Shown: piece after piece, positions 45,308-54,502 of the stretch
How positions within the stretch are numbered: the stretch's first letter is position 1
Layout: each line of letters begins with the position of its first letter
Source of the DNA: Salisaeta longa DSM 21114
GTDB lineage: Bacteria > Bacteroidota > Rhodothermia > Rhodothermales > Salinibacteraceae
Direction of reading: 5' to 3'
DNA length: 64,000 nucleotides
Assembly (NCBI RefSeq): GCF_000419585.1
Contig: NZ_ATTH01000001.1
Coordinates: forward strand, 2,316,005 to 2,380,004
The notes under the pieces: generated by a model
Database searches by the model: none
Told to the model about the DNA's origin: nothing
The model's input: the letters and a program-made list of their open reading frames with translations, nothing else
Translations under genes and position numbers: made by a program

Positions 45308-45925
45308 CCTTCAGGATGATCTCTTTTGCATTGTACGGTACGTTTGATGGTTCAGATGGCCAATCGGGCCGGTTTGCGCAACTGCACGTCCAACACACCA
45401 AAAAAGCAAAAATCAGTGTGTCATCGCGAGGAATGAACGGAGTGAGTGACGCGGGGGCCGAAGGTCATATCTACGATGGGGCCGGAGGTCATGCCCCTGG
45501 TGGGGGCCGGAGGTCATATCTACGATGCAATCTCCATGTACGGAGCATAACGCTCCATTGCGGAGATGACACCTATGGCGTGACCTAAGGGCCTCACTTC
45601 CAGTATGACCTGACGATCTCCTTTCAGGGTGACCTCTTTTGCATCGTACGGTACGTTCCTGCCCCACTGCGGAGATTGCGCTTTCAGCATGACCTAAAGG
45701 CCCCCACGCTCCCTATGGTCGCTCGCAATGACATGAATGGTTAAAGCTGAAGAACAGACGTTGATGGTTCAAACGGTTTATCGCGGCTGACTGCGCAACT
45801 GCACGCCCAACGCACGAAGAAGCACTACCCTCCTTGTCATCGCGAGGACTGAGCGGACGCGAAGGACGTGGCGATCTCCATGTACGGAGCAATCTCCATG
45901 TATGAAAAGGCAAACGTCTGAAAAA
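45308..45925. repeat. Composite repeat cluster R4
   Basis: Repeat block between the ABC transporter gene start and the GIY-YIG gene, with nothing else in the gap. It opens with the module CTCTTTTGCATTGTACGGTACG, has conserved spacers at about 45330-45415 and 45735-45830 (plus orientation), a palindromic element with TCATCGCGAGGAATG and TCGCTCGCAATGACA ends, and three tandem GGGGCCGNAGGTCAT units (about 45459-45524). It breaks off after GCAATCTCCATGTATG at about 45922, close to the nuclease gene. Confidence 0.85.
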
Positions 45926-45951
45926 TGCCGAGGAGGCCCGCGTACGTCCTC

Positions 45952-46242
45952 TCAAAGATCAGCCGACAAGTCACGCCACGACGGGTTTTGCCGCTGGATA
46001 CATGCCACCTTCTGTGCACGCGTCCCCGCCTTTAGCTGCTTCTCGCGACGGATCGCATCGCGCACCTCGCTGTAGGCCTCGGCATAGACCAGCTTCGTTG
46101 CGTTGTACCGCCGCACAAACGCGCTTCCTTCACCTTGCCGGTGCTCGGCCACACGCCGGCGCAGATCGTTCGTCATGCCGGTGTACAGGACGGTGTGATG
46201 AGCGTTCGTCAGGATGTAGACATAATATGTGCGCCGTGCCAT
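45952..46242 (-). CDS. GIY-YIG nuclease-domain protein (UPF0213-like)
   Basis: A single-domain GIY-YIG protein of 96 residues. TYYVYILTNAHHTVLYTGMTNDLRRR holds the first strands with the YVY...YTG form of the GIY-YIG motif and the catalytic Arg; RREKQLKAG and NPSWRDL complete the domain. Such proteins cut DNA or RNA; homing endonucleases use the same fold with extra binding domains, absent here. The frame stays open upstream through repeat DNA to 46677, but the start MARRTYYVYI is the natural one. It stands between R4 and R5, with only about 30-45 bp of unique sequence on each side. Confidence 0.85.
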   Translation of the reverse strand: MARRTYYVYILTNAHHTVLYTGMTNDLRRRVAEHRQGEGSAFVRRYNATKLVYAEAYSEVRDAIRREKQLKAGTRAQKVACIQRQNPSWRDLSADL

Positions 46243-46274
46243 AGCGCTTGACTGCCTCGTTTCGGTGCTTGCCC

Positions 46275-47140
46275 GATGGGACGATTTTTCCTTCAGGAAG
46301 AACTCTTTTGCATCGTACGGTACGTTCTTGCCCCACTGCGGAGATTGCGGCGCTCCCGCTGGTCGCTCGCAATGACATGAATGGTTAAAGTTGAGATCAG
46401 ACGTTGATGGTTCAAACGGTTTATCAGGACTGATCGCGCAACTGCACGCGCAACACATCGAAAAAGCAAAAATCAGTGTGTCATCGCGAGGAATGACCGA
46501 AGGGAATGACGCGGCGATCTCCATGTACGGAGCATAACGCTCCATTGCGGAGATTGCCACGTCGCTCCGCTCCTCGCAATGACATTGAGGGTGGAATGCG
46601 AAAATGGTACATTGATGGTTCAAACGATTTATCGCGGCTGACTGCGCAACTGCACGCCCAACGTCCCAGAAAGGCAAGGTTCAATGTGTCATTGCGAGGA
46701 ACGAACGGAGTGAGTGACGCGGCAATCTCCATGTACGGAGCGTAGCGCTCCACTGCGGAGATTGCCACGTCGCTCCGCTCCTCGCAATGACATTGAGGGT
46801 GGAATGCGAAAACGATACATTGATGGTTCAAACGGCCAATCGGGCCGGTTTGCGCAACTGCGCGTCCAACACACCAAAAAAGCAAAAATCAGTGTGCCAT
46901 CGCGAGGAATGACCGAAGGGAATGACGCGGGGGCCGGAGGTCATATCTACGATGCAATCTCCGTGTACGAAGGACAACGCTCCACTGCGGAGATTGCCGC
47001 GCACCACAGGCATGACCTACGGCCCTCGCCTTCGCTCCTCGCAATGACAACAGTGGTGGAAGCACAAAGGGCACGTTAATGGTTCAAATGGCTCGGATGG
47101 GATTGGTCAACTGAACACCCAACACCCCGAAAGGCCAGGG
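46275..47140. repeat. Composite repeat cluster R5
   Basis: Fills the gap between the GIY-YIG gene and the Wzc-like gene. Starts with CTTTTGCATCGTACGGTACG, then four conserved spacers (about 46382-46470, 46600-46690, 46800-46890, 47050-47140, plus orientation) alternating with palindromic elements. Two consecutive elements (46480-46600 and 46685-46800) are nearly identical, with GAGCATAACGCTCC or GAGCGTAGCGCTCC inner hairpins. 47141-47193 holds nothing recognisable. Confidence 0.85.
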
Positions 47141-47193
47141 CACTTGTTACCCCACCGCTGCTTGACATCCAAGGGCCGGTGAGGGACCTCTAG

Positions 47194-49608
47194 CTATCCG
47201 CGCAGCCAATCCCGGAGGCGCGTGCCGGTGGTGGCCTCGTTGTAGTAATTCGTCAGCTCGTGGTAGCCGTAGCTGTAGCCATAGCCGTAGTTGGTGCTGT
47301 CGAAGAAGTTGCTGGCGGTAAAGCGGTTCAGCACACAGCCCAGCACCGAGCCGTCCACCTCGCGGATGCGCTGCAGGGCATGATCCACCGCCCGCTGATC
47401 GGTGTCATCGGCGCCCACGACCAGCATCGTGCCGTCGCAGTGCGCCGATAGCGCCAAGGCGTCGCTGAAGAGCAGCACAGGCGGGGTGTCAAAGATCACC
47501 ACGTCAAACTGCGGGCGCATCGCCTCGATGAAGTGCCGCATGCGCTGCGAGCCCAGCAGCTCGGACGGGTTGGGAACGGTCTCGCCCGCCGGCACGGCGT
47601 AGAGGTGGTCGATGGACGTCTCGAACCGCTCCACGGGTTGCCCTTCGTCGTACAGCAGGTGCGAGAGGCCCGGCTCCCGCTCGAGGCCCAACAGCTTGTG
47701 GAGGCGCGGACGCCGCAGGTCGGCGTCGATGATGAGCGTCCGCTTGCCGGCGCTGGCCAGCGCCACGGCCAGATTCACCGCCGTGGTGGTTTTGCCCTCG
47801 CCCTTCCCGGAGCTCGTCACATTAATCACCTCCACGTTCGCATCGGGGCGCGCAAACTGCAGGTTCGCGCGGATGCGCCGGTACGACTCCGCCACCGACG
47901 ACATCGGGCTGACGAGCATCGCCAGCGTGGTGTCAATCGACGTGCCGTTCACCTGCACGTGCGACTGACCGTCGAAGTCGTCCGCAATCATGGGATCCAT
48001 CGTGGGCACCACGCCCAGCACGCGATGCCCCTGCGCCTCCAGGTCGTCCGGCTGATGCACGCGGTTGTCCAGCTGATCCCGCAGCACCACCAGTCCGCCG
48101 CCCAGCAGCAGTCCCAAGAGCGCGCCGAAGAGCAAATTCTTCTTCGTGTCGGGCGCTACGGGCGCGTACGGCACGCCTGCCGGACGCACCACCTCGGCGT
48201 AGCCCACTTCCGACTGCTCGGCGATGCGCGCTTCTTGCAGCTTTTGACGGATGAAGCTGTACATGCTCTCGGCCGACCGCCGCTCGCGTTGCAACTGCGC
48301 CAGTTCAATGGATTGCGCCGGGATGCGCTCCAGCGTCTGCCGCGCTTCCACAAGCTCGTCTTGTACGGATTGAAGCTGCGCCTGCAGGCCGCTCACCTCG
48401 ATGCGGAGTTGCGCCAGCTGCTCGCGCTGCTGCGCCACAAACGAGACGCCCCCACCGCCGCCCGATGCAGCACTGGACGGAATGCCGCCGGCCGCCAGCG
48501 ACTCGTTCACGTACACCCGCGCGAGGGAGTCGGCCTGCGCCTGTAGGTTCTGAATGCGCTCCCGGAGCCGCTGCACCTCGGTCCGGATGGCCGGCGCGAA
48601 CGGCTTCGTGTGTCGGCGCTGCACAGCATCCAGCTGAGTTTGCAGCTGCGCCTTTTGGGTTTGCACCGTGTTGAGCTGCGCGGGCACCGAGGAGGCTACC
48701 TGTTCGATCAGCTTCGGCTCAATGGAGGCCAGCTCGCGCTTCTGGCGTTCGATGGCCTGTTGCTTCATGTTCAGCTCAATGCGGAGCTGGTCGCGGCGCG
48801 CCTCAAGCTCCGCAATGCGGCTGACCGTCCGCTGCGTCTCCTGGTCGAGCGCCACGGCGCCTTCGCGGCGCATGTACGCCTCAATCTTGGCCTCGGCCCG
48901 CTCCACGCGTTGCTTGAACCGGTCGGCCTGGGTTTCCAGAAAGCGCCGCGACGCCTGCAGCTTCTCGCGACTCTTTTCCTTCGTCCGCTCGATGTACTCC
49001 AGCGCGTAGAGGTTGGCGATCCACGCCGCCTCACGCGGCCGGGTGCTCGTGGCGCTGATGCTGATGGCATCCACCTCCTGACTCGCCGCGCCCGCGCTCA
49101 CAAACCCGCCCAGGCGTGCAGCGATGGCGCCCTCGGCGTAGCGCTTGCCCGTCTCCGCGTTCCGCACGATGCTAAACACACCTTCGTACCTGGGCAGGCG
49201 CGCCAGGCTGTCGATGCGAGCGGCCACGCGCTGCGCGATCACTTGCGAGTTGCGGAGCACAAACAGCTCGTTGGGTACCTTGCTGCTCTGGTAGCCAAAG
49301 GCCGACGACCGGTTGCCGCTGCCAAAGAGGGGCAGGGCGGTGTCCGATTCCTTTTTGATCATCAGCAGGGTCGCCGTGCGGTACTTCGGCGCAATGCTGT
49401 AGGTGTAGGCCGCGGCGGCGCCCAGCACCAGCACAAACGACGCGAGGATGATCCACTTGCCGCGCCACAGGGTGCCCAGTAGCTGCCGCAGCTGCATGCC
49501 GCCGGTCGCAGACGTTAGCGCCTCGGGGTATAGCGCGCTGCCGTTGGCGGGCGGGCGGTAGCCGTCGCCCGAGGGGCCGTTGGTTGGATGTAAAGGCGGA
49601 TGCGCCAT
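47194..49608 (-). CDS. Wzc-like polysaccharide co-polymerase and tyrosine autokinase
   Basis: Controls chain length and export of the polysaccharide. 804 residues: Wzz domain with a first membrane helix near 48-68, a long periplasmic coiled coil (about 200-440, rich in Gln, Arg and Leu), a second helix near 485-505, then a cytoplasmic BY-kinase. Kinase motifs: Walker A GKGEGKTTT (601-609), Walker A' LIIDADLRR (625-633), Walker B VVIFDTPP (703-710). The tail carries a Tyr cluster (NYGYGYSYGYHELTNYY, 779-794 approx.), the autophosphorylation site. Followed within 45 bp of its start by the Wza-like gene. Confidence 0.9.
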   Translation of the reverse strand: MAHPPLHPTNGPSGDGYRPPANGSALYPEALTSATGGMQLRQLLGTLWRGKWIILASFVLVLGAAAAYTYSIAPKYRTATLLMIKKESDTALPLFGSGNRSSAFGYQSSKVPNELFVLRNSQVIAQRVAARIDSLARLPRYEGVFSIVRNAETGKRYAEGAIAARLGGFVSAGAASQEVDAISISATSTRPREAAWIANLYALEYIERTKEKSREKLQASRRFLETQADRFKQRVERAEAKIEAYMRREGAVALDQETQRTVSRIAELEARRDQLRIELNMKQQAIERQKRELASIEPKLIEQVASSVPAQLNTVQTQKAQLQTQLDAVQRRHTKPFAPAIRTEVQRLRERIQNLQAQADSLARVYVNESLAAGGIPSSAASGGGGGVSFVAQQREQLAQLRIEVSGLQAQLQSVQDELVEARQTLERIPAQSIELAQLQRERRSAESMYSFIRQKLQEARIAEQSEVGYAEVVRPAGVPYAPVAPDTKKNLLFGALLGLLLGGGLVVLRDQLDNRVHQPDDLEAQGHRVLGVVPTMDPMIADDFDGQSHVQVNGTSIDTTLAMLVSPMSSVAESYRRIRANLQFARPDANVEVINVTSSGKGEGKTTTAVNLAVALASAGKRTLIIDADLRRPRLHKLLGLEREPGLSHLLYDEGQPVERFETSIDHLYAVPAGETVPNPSELLGSQRMRHFIEAMRPQFDVVIFDTPPVLLFSDALALSAHCDGTMLVVGADDTDQRAVDHALQRIREVDGSVLGCVLNRFTASNFFDSTNYGYGYSYGYHELTNYYNEATTGTRLRDWLRG

Positions 49609-49652
49609 GGCCTGTCAAGCTGTCTACAAAGCGCGCACGGCCGCGGGCCGCG

Positions 49653-50180
49653 CTACGTGCGATCGAAGATGCGCAGGAGCAAGAGCGTGAGCGACAGCCC
49701 GGTGCTCGTGAGCGACAGCGCATCCCGCCACGTAAAGCCATCCGGCGGGCGAATGGTTTCCACGGTGATGATATCGCCGTCCTGGAGGTCGGGGTAGGAC
49801 AGGCCGCCGCGCAGCATGTCCTGGAGGCGGGCCTCAAACAGCGGCGCCTCGGTGCTCGTTGCCGGCCGAAAGACGCGCACGTAGATCTTGGGCGGGTCCT
49901 GATTTTCGCCGCGCGGTGCAATGGGCGCGCCCCCCGCCATGGTCAGGAGCTTGTCGAGATCGGTGTTGATGGGAATCTCGTAGATGCCGGGCCGCGGCAC
50001 CGTGCCCCATAGCTGCACCTGCACTGTAGCCTGTCCGGGGCGCGCGAAATAGAAGTAGGCGACGTTGTTCGTCTCCTTCATCTCGGCGATGCGCCCAATC
50101 TCCTGCGCGTGCGCCGGGCCGCTCCACGCGAGCAGCAGCAACAGCACGGGCCCAATCCAGCGGGTCAGCGGGGTAGTCAT
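49653..50180 (-). CDS. Wza-like polysaccharide export protein (SLBB domain)
   Basis: A 175-residue protein with a signal peptide (WIGPVLLLLLAWSGPAHAQ) and a soluble ligand-binding beta-grasp region VQVQLWGTVPRPGIYEIPINTDLDKLLTMAGGAP, typical of SLBB domains in outer-membrane export proteins. It is much shorter than E. coli Wza and has a C-terminal hydrophobic segment (TSTGLSLTLLLLRIF), so it may be anchored by that helix. An upstream in-frame start at 50219 would add 13 residues. It lies immediately upstream of the Wzc-like gene. Confidence 0.8.
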   Translation of the reverse strand: MTTPLTRWIGPVLLLLLAWSGPAHAQEIGRIAEMKETNNVAYFYFARPGQATVQVQLWGTVPRPGIYEIPINTDLDKLLTMAGGAPIAPRGENQDPPKIYVRVFRPATSTEAPLFEARLQDMLRGGLSYPDLQDGDIITVETIRPPDGFTWRDALSLTSTGLSLTLLLLRIFDRT

Positions 50181-50269
50181 CAACGGCAAGGGGATGGCGG
50201 CAGGACACGGATGAATCATGCAAATAACGGGTCGCCCGCAGCACTTACAACCGTCTTACGGCGGATTCA

Positions 50270-51085
50270 CAGAATCCCGTTGCGCGCCCGCTGCTCGCTC
50301 GTAATGACAAGAAAGAGTAGTGGGACACGAAGCGTCTATGGTTCAGAAGGGCCTTCGGTTTGGTTTGTGCAGCTGCACGCCCAACATATCAAAAAAGCAA
50401 AAATCAGTGTGTCATCGCGAGGACTGAACGGAGTGAAGGACGTGGGGGCCAGAGGTCATATCTACGATGCGATCTCCATGTACGGAGAATGTCGCTCCAC
50501 TGCGGAGATTGCCCTTCCAGGATGACCTAAAGGCCCCCACGCTCCCTATGGTCGCTCGCAATGACATGAATGGTTAAAGCTGAAGAACAGACGTTGATGG
50601 TTCACATGGTTTATCAGGGCTGACTGCGCAACTGCACGCGCAACGCACGAAAAAGCAAAAATCAATGTGTCATTGCGAGGAACGAGCGGAGTGAGTGACG
50701 CGGCAATCTCCGTGTACGAAGGACAACGCCCCACTGCGGAGATTGCCACGCTCACTGCGTTCGCTCGCAATGACATCGAGAATGGAATGCAGGAGTGATG
50801 CGTCGTTGGTTCAAATGACCACTCGGGTTGGTTTGCGCAACTGCACGCCCAACGCACGAACAAACAATACCCTCCTTGTCATCGCGAGGACTGAGCGGAC
50901 GCGAAGGACGTGGCGATCTCCATGTACGGAGAAGAACGCTCCATTGCGGAGATTGCCACGTACCACAGGCATGACCTACGGCCCTCGCCTTCGCTCCTCG
51001 CAATGACAACAGTGGTTGATGCCACAAACAAGGCGTCGATGGTTCAGATGGCCAATCGGGCCGGTTTGCGCAACTGCAAATATGT
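50270..51085. repeat. Composite repeat cluster R6
   Basis: Gene-free stretch between the Wza-like gene and the second pseB-like gene. Four conserved spacers (about 50305-50410, 50570-50670, 50775-50875, 51010-51080), all in plus orientation, alternate with palindromic elements; the last element has GTACCACAGGCATGACCTACGG, also seen in R1 and R5. One GGGGCCAGAGGTCATATC unit occurs near 50446. Confidence 0.85.
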
Positions 51086-51115
51086 TCTCTTCAGGAGGCC
51101 CCAGCGCCGCCCGCG

Positions 51116-52156
51116 CTATGATGGGGCGGCGCCGTTGGTTACCGCGGGGGCCGCGGCCGGGCCCGCCACAAACCGCTGGATCATCGGCCGCAGCGCATCC
51201 ACCGAGAGCCACCGGTCGTTCGTGTCGCTGCGATAGGCAAACCCCTCGCCGCACCACGCGCCGCCGTGCACGTCCTGGTACGTCGCCGCCGGCCACGGCC
51301 CAAACGTGGGGACGATGGCAAAGTGATCGTCGAAGGCGAGCGTGTCGCGCGCCACATCCGACGGGATCATGGCCTCGTGGAGCTTTTCGCCCGGACGAAT
51401 CCCCACCACGTCCTGCTCGCAGGTGGGCCCCACGGCCGTCGCCAGATCCGTGATCTTGATGCTGGGGCTCTTGGGCACGAAAATCTCGCCGCCGTGCATG
51501 TCCCCGAGGCGCGCGATCGTAAACCGCGCGGCCTGCGGCAGCGTGATCCAAAAGCGCGTCATGCGCGGATCGGTGATGGGCAGCACGCCGGTGGATCGCT
51601 TCTTGAGAAAAAACGGCAGCACGCTGCCCCGGCTGCCGGCCATGTTGCCAAAGCGCACCACGCTCAGCCGGGTGTGCTCCGGCGCCCGGTGGTTGCCCGC
51701 CACAAACAATTTGTCGGCGCACAGCTTCGAGGCGCCGTAGAGGCTGATGGGATTCGCGGCCTTGTCGGTGCTCAGCGCGATGACGCGCGCCACGCCTTCC
51801 GCGACGGCCGCCTCCACGACGTGGTGGCTGCCCAGCACGTTGGTCTTGATCGGCTCGATGGGCGCGCGTTCCCCTGCCGGCACGCGCTTCAGGGCCGCGG
51901 CATGAATCACCACATCGGCCCCGGCAAACGCCTGACGCAGGCGCTCAAGGTCGCGCACGTTGCCCATGACGTAGCGCAAGGCAGGATGCGCCGCCGGGGG
52001 CCACTCTTCCTGCATCTGGGCGTGCTTCCCCTCGTCGCGGCTAAAGATCGTGATCTGCTCGGGGGCGTGCTCGGCAAGCAGTATGCGCAGGAGGGCGTGC
52101 CCAAACGACCCGGTGCCGCCGGTCACCACGACCCGCTGTCCATCCAATATCCCCAT
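51116..52156 (-). CDS. Second PseB-like UDP-GlcNAc 4,6-dehydratase
   Basis: A 346-residue paralogue of the pseB gene at 42-43 kb, with the same catalytic layout: GGTGSFGHALLR, ALSTDKAANPISLYGASK (T130, D131, K132, Y140, K144) and WITLPQAARFTI. Both end with NDRWLSVDALRPMI-like sequence. The proteins are clearly related along their whole length but differ in many residues. It stands alone, not beside pseC. It may feed another UDP-6-deoxy-4-keto sugar, or duplicate the first pse step. GC-rich. Confidence 0.85.
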   Translation of the reverse strand: MGILDGQRVVVTGGTGSFGHALLRILLAEHAPEQITIFSRDEGKHAQMQEEWPPAAHPALRYVMGNVRDLERLRQAFAGADVVIHAAALKRVPAGERAPIEPIKTNVLGSHHVVEAAVAEGVARVIALSTDKAANPISLYGASKLCADKLFVAGNHRAPEHTRLSVVRFGNMAGSRGSVLPFFLKKRSTGVLPITDPRMTRFWITLPQAARFTIARLGDMHGGEIFVPKSPSIKITDLATAVGPTCEQDVVGIRPGEKLHEAMIPSDVARDTLAFDDHFAIVPTFGPWPAATYQDVHGGAWCGEGFAYRSDTNDRWLSVDALRPMIQRFVAGPAAAPAVTNGAAPS

Positions 52157-52203
52157 GCAGCCTCACTCTTCCATGAAACAAGCAGCGTCGTATGGCCTGC
52201 GGG

Positions 52204-52638
52204 CTATGCGCTGTGGTGCTGCCCGTGAACGACCATGATGCACCGGTTTTTAACGTAGGGGAGCGCGTGTTCAGTTGCCAGTGCCTCCGCTTCGGCGCTG
52301 GAGACGCCCAGCTGCGTCCAGATGACGGGCTTCCGATCGGTGGCTTTGCCGCGTTCGATGACGTCGCGCACCATGTCGGCGGTGTGGTCGGCCCGGCGGA
52401 AGATGTCGACGATGTCGATCGATACGTCGGCGGGAATGTCTTGCACCCGCGGGTAGCACGGCACGCCGAGCACCTCGTCGTACGCCGGGTTCACCGGGAC
52501 GATGCGGTAGCCCTGGTCCTGCAGGTAGCGCGCAATCTTGTGGCTCGTGCGCGTGGGCCGCGCCGAACACCCCACGATAGCGATGGTCGTGGCGCGGTCT
52601 AAGAGGGCGCCGAGGTCGAGCGTGGACGGGTCGGGCAT
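52204..52638 (-). CDS. CoA-binding domain protein (YccU-like)
   Basis: Rossmann-fold CoA-binding protein of 144 residues. TIAIVGCSARPTRTSHKIARYL near residues 18-39 is the glycine-rich nucleotide site; GYRIVPVNPAYDEVLGVPCYP and IDIVDIFRRADHT follow as in YccU. Ends with KNRCIMVVHGQH. The family binds CoA but has no fixed reaction; it may take part in regulation or transfer of acyl groups. It lies 47 bp upstream of the second pseB-like gene in the same direction. Confidence 0.85.
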   Translation of the reverse strand: MPDPSTLDLGALLDRATTIAIVGCSARPTRTSHKIARYLQDQGYRIVPVNPAYDEVLGVPCYPRVQDIPADVSIDIVDIFRRADHTADMVRDVIERGKATDRKPVIWTQLGVSSAEAEALATEHALPYVKNRCIMVVHGQHHSA

Positions 52639-52789
52639 GTCGCAGCGGTAGGGTGTGGATACGGCGGGTGTGGGTATATCCGCGATGCCTTGCGGAGTTC
52701 ATCGGCGCGCTCCAACGGCACTGCGAGAGGCCGGCGACCATGATTCGTCACTATCCATTGCGCAATGGCGGAAGGTCACCGGACGGTGG

Positions 52790-53335
52790 GAGGGTGCACG
52801 TCTGCATCGATTGCACCTACGGCATGACCTAAAGGCCTCGCTTTCGGGATGACCTAATGCCTCCTTCAGGATAGCCTCTTCTGCATTGTATGCTACGTTC
52901 CTGCCCCACGGCGGAGATTGCCACGCTCCCCATGGTCGCTCGCAATGACATGGATGATTAAAGTTGAAGAACAGACGTTGATGGTTCAAACGGTTTATCA
53001 GGGCTGGCTGCGCAACTGCACGCCCAACACACGAAAAAGCAAAAATCAGTGTGTCATCGCGAGGACTGAACGGAGTGAAGGACGTGGCGATCTCCATGTA
53101 TGGAGGATAGCGCTCCATTGCGGAGATTGCTCCTCTGGACGGTTCACCCCTATGTGCTGTACGGTGCGTTCCTGCCCCACTGCGGAGATTGCGCTTTCAG
53201 CATGACCTAAAGGCCCCCACGCTCACTGCGTTCGCTCGCAATGACAAGAAGGGGGAAAGGCAGAAACGATACGTTGATGGTTCAGATGACCGTTCGGGCC
53301 GGTTCGCTCAACTGCACCCGCACCACACGAAGCCG
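52790..53335. repeat. Composite repeat cluster R7
   Basis: Separates the CoA-binding gene from tsaD. Two conserved spacers (about 52950-53050 and 53250-53335, plus orientation), one palindromic element with TCATCGCGAGGACTG and TCGCTCGCAATGACA ends, and the modules CTTCTGCATTGTATGCTACG and GTGCTGTACGGTGCG. 52639-52789 shows nothing clear. Confidence 0.85.
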
Positions 53336-53346
53336 CCTGCTTTGGG

Positions 53347-54351
53347 CTAGAGCGCAAGGCGCGGGTCGATGTCTAGCGTCGCGGGGGCCGCGGTGCCACG
53401 GGCCCACCGGAGGGCCCCCACGTGCGCAATCATAGCAGCGTTGTCCATGCAATAGTCCATGGGCGGGAGGTGCACCGACAGCCCGCGCTGGGCCGCAAGG
53501 GTATGCACCGCCGCGCGGAGCGCGCTGTTGGCCGCCACGCCGCCCGCAATGGTGATCGTCGACACGCCGGTAGCCGCAACGGCATCCGCCAGCGCGCCCA
53601 CGAGCACATCCACCACCGCCTGCTGAAATGACGCGCACACGTCGGCCAAGTGGGCATCGAGCACCGCCGCCCGCTCTGCCCCCAGGTCGCGCAGGTAGTA
53701 CAGCACCGACGTCTTGAGGCCGCTAAACGAAAAGTCGAACGCATCGAGCCGGGTGCGCGGAAAGTCGTGAAACGACGGATCGCCGGCGGCCGCGTGCGTG
53801 TCGATGGCCGGCCCGCCGGGGTAGCCCAGGTCGAGCAGCTGCGCCACCTTGTCGAACGCCTCGCCCGCCGCATCGTCGCGCGTTTGGCCCAGCACGCGGT
53901 GCGTAAAGGTATCCGCGACGTGCACCAGCATCGTATGGCCGCCCGACACGATGAGCGCCACGTACGGCCGCTGCGGGGGCTCGGGGGCCAGATCGGTCGA
54001 GTAGAGGTGGCCCGCCAGGTGGTTCACCCCAACGAGCGGCAGCCCACGGCCCGCGGCGAGGGCCTTGGCGTAGCTGAGCCCCACGAGCAGCGATCCCGGC
54101 AACCCGGGCCCGTGCGTTACCGCGACGGCGTCGAGCGCATCGAGCGACACCTCCGCCTCCGCCAGGGCCTGCTGCACCACCGGCGCGATGTACCGCTGAT
54201 GGTTCCGCGAGGCAAGCTCCGGCACCACGCCGCCATAGTCCGCATGGATGTCGTGCTGTGACGAGACGATGCTCGATTGCACGGCGCCATCACGCAGCAC
54301 GGCGGCCGCGGTATCATCGCACGATGTTTCAATACCCAAGAGGCAGCTCAT
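53347..54351 (-). CDS. tsaD: tRNA N6-adenosine threonylcarbamoyltransferase
   Basis: Transfers the threonylcarbamoyl group from TC-AMP to A37 of ANN-decoding tRNAs, with TsaB and TsaE. The 334 residues from MSCLLGIETSCDDTAAAVL show the metal-binding pair H111 and H115 (VNHLAGHLYS), ALIVSGGHTMLVHV, and FDFSFSGLKTSVLYY; the C-terminal GGVAANSALRAAV and DNAAMIA close the fold. The start at 54351 fits the family; longer in-frame options are not supported. Essential in most bacteria. Confidence 0.95.
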   Translation of the reverse strand: MSCLLGIETSCDDTAAAVLRDGAVQSSIVSSQHDIHADYGGVVPELASRNHQRYIAPVVQQALAEAEVSLDALDAVAVTHGPGLPGSLLVGLSYAKALAAGRGLPLVGVNHLAGHLYSTDLAPEPPQRPYVALIVSGGHTMLVHVADTFTHRVLGQTRDDAAGEAFDKVAQLLDLGYPGGPAIDTHAAAGDPSFHDFPRTRLDAFDFSFSGLKTSVLYYLRDLGAERAAVLDAHLADVCASFQQAVVDVLVGALADAVAATGVSTITIAGGVAANSALRAAVHTLAAQRGLSVHLPPMDYCMDNAAMIAHVGALRWARGTAAPATLDIDPRLAL

Positions 54352-54502
54352 TGATAGACGCCGACGGTTCGAGGGGATGCGCCCTCGGCCCAACACCGGG
54401 CAAAATTGCGGGTTTCCATCCGAACAAAACCTACACACGCAGCGTTATGCTTGCGCGTACTTCTTGCACCCAACGGCTTTCATCGCAGACGCCCCCGGCC
54501 CT

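Noticed and set aside
45952-46677. GIY-YIG protein with a 145-residue N-terminal extension
   Set aside because: The extra part is a translation of repeat DNA; the conserved domain starts at the ATG at 46242.
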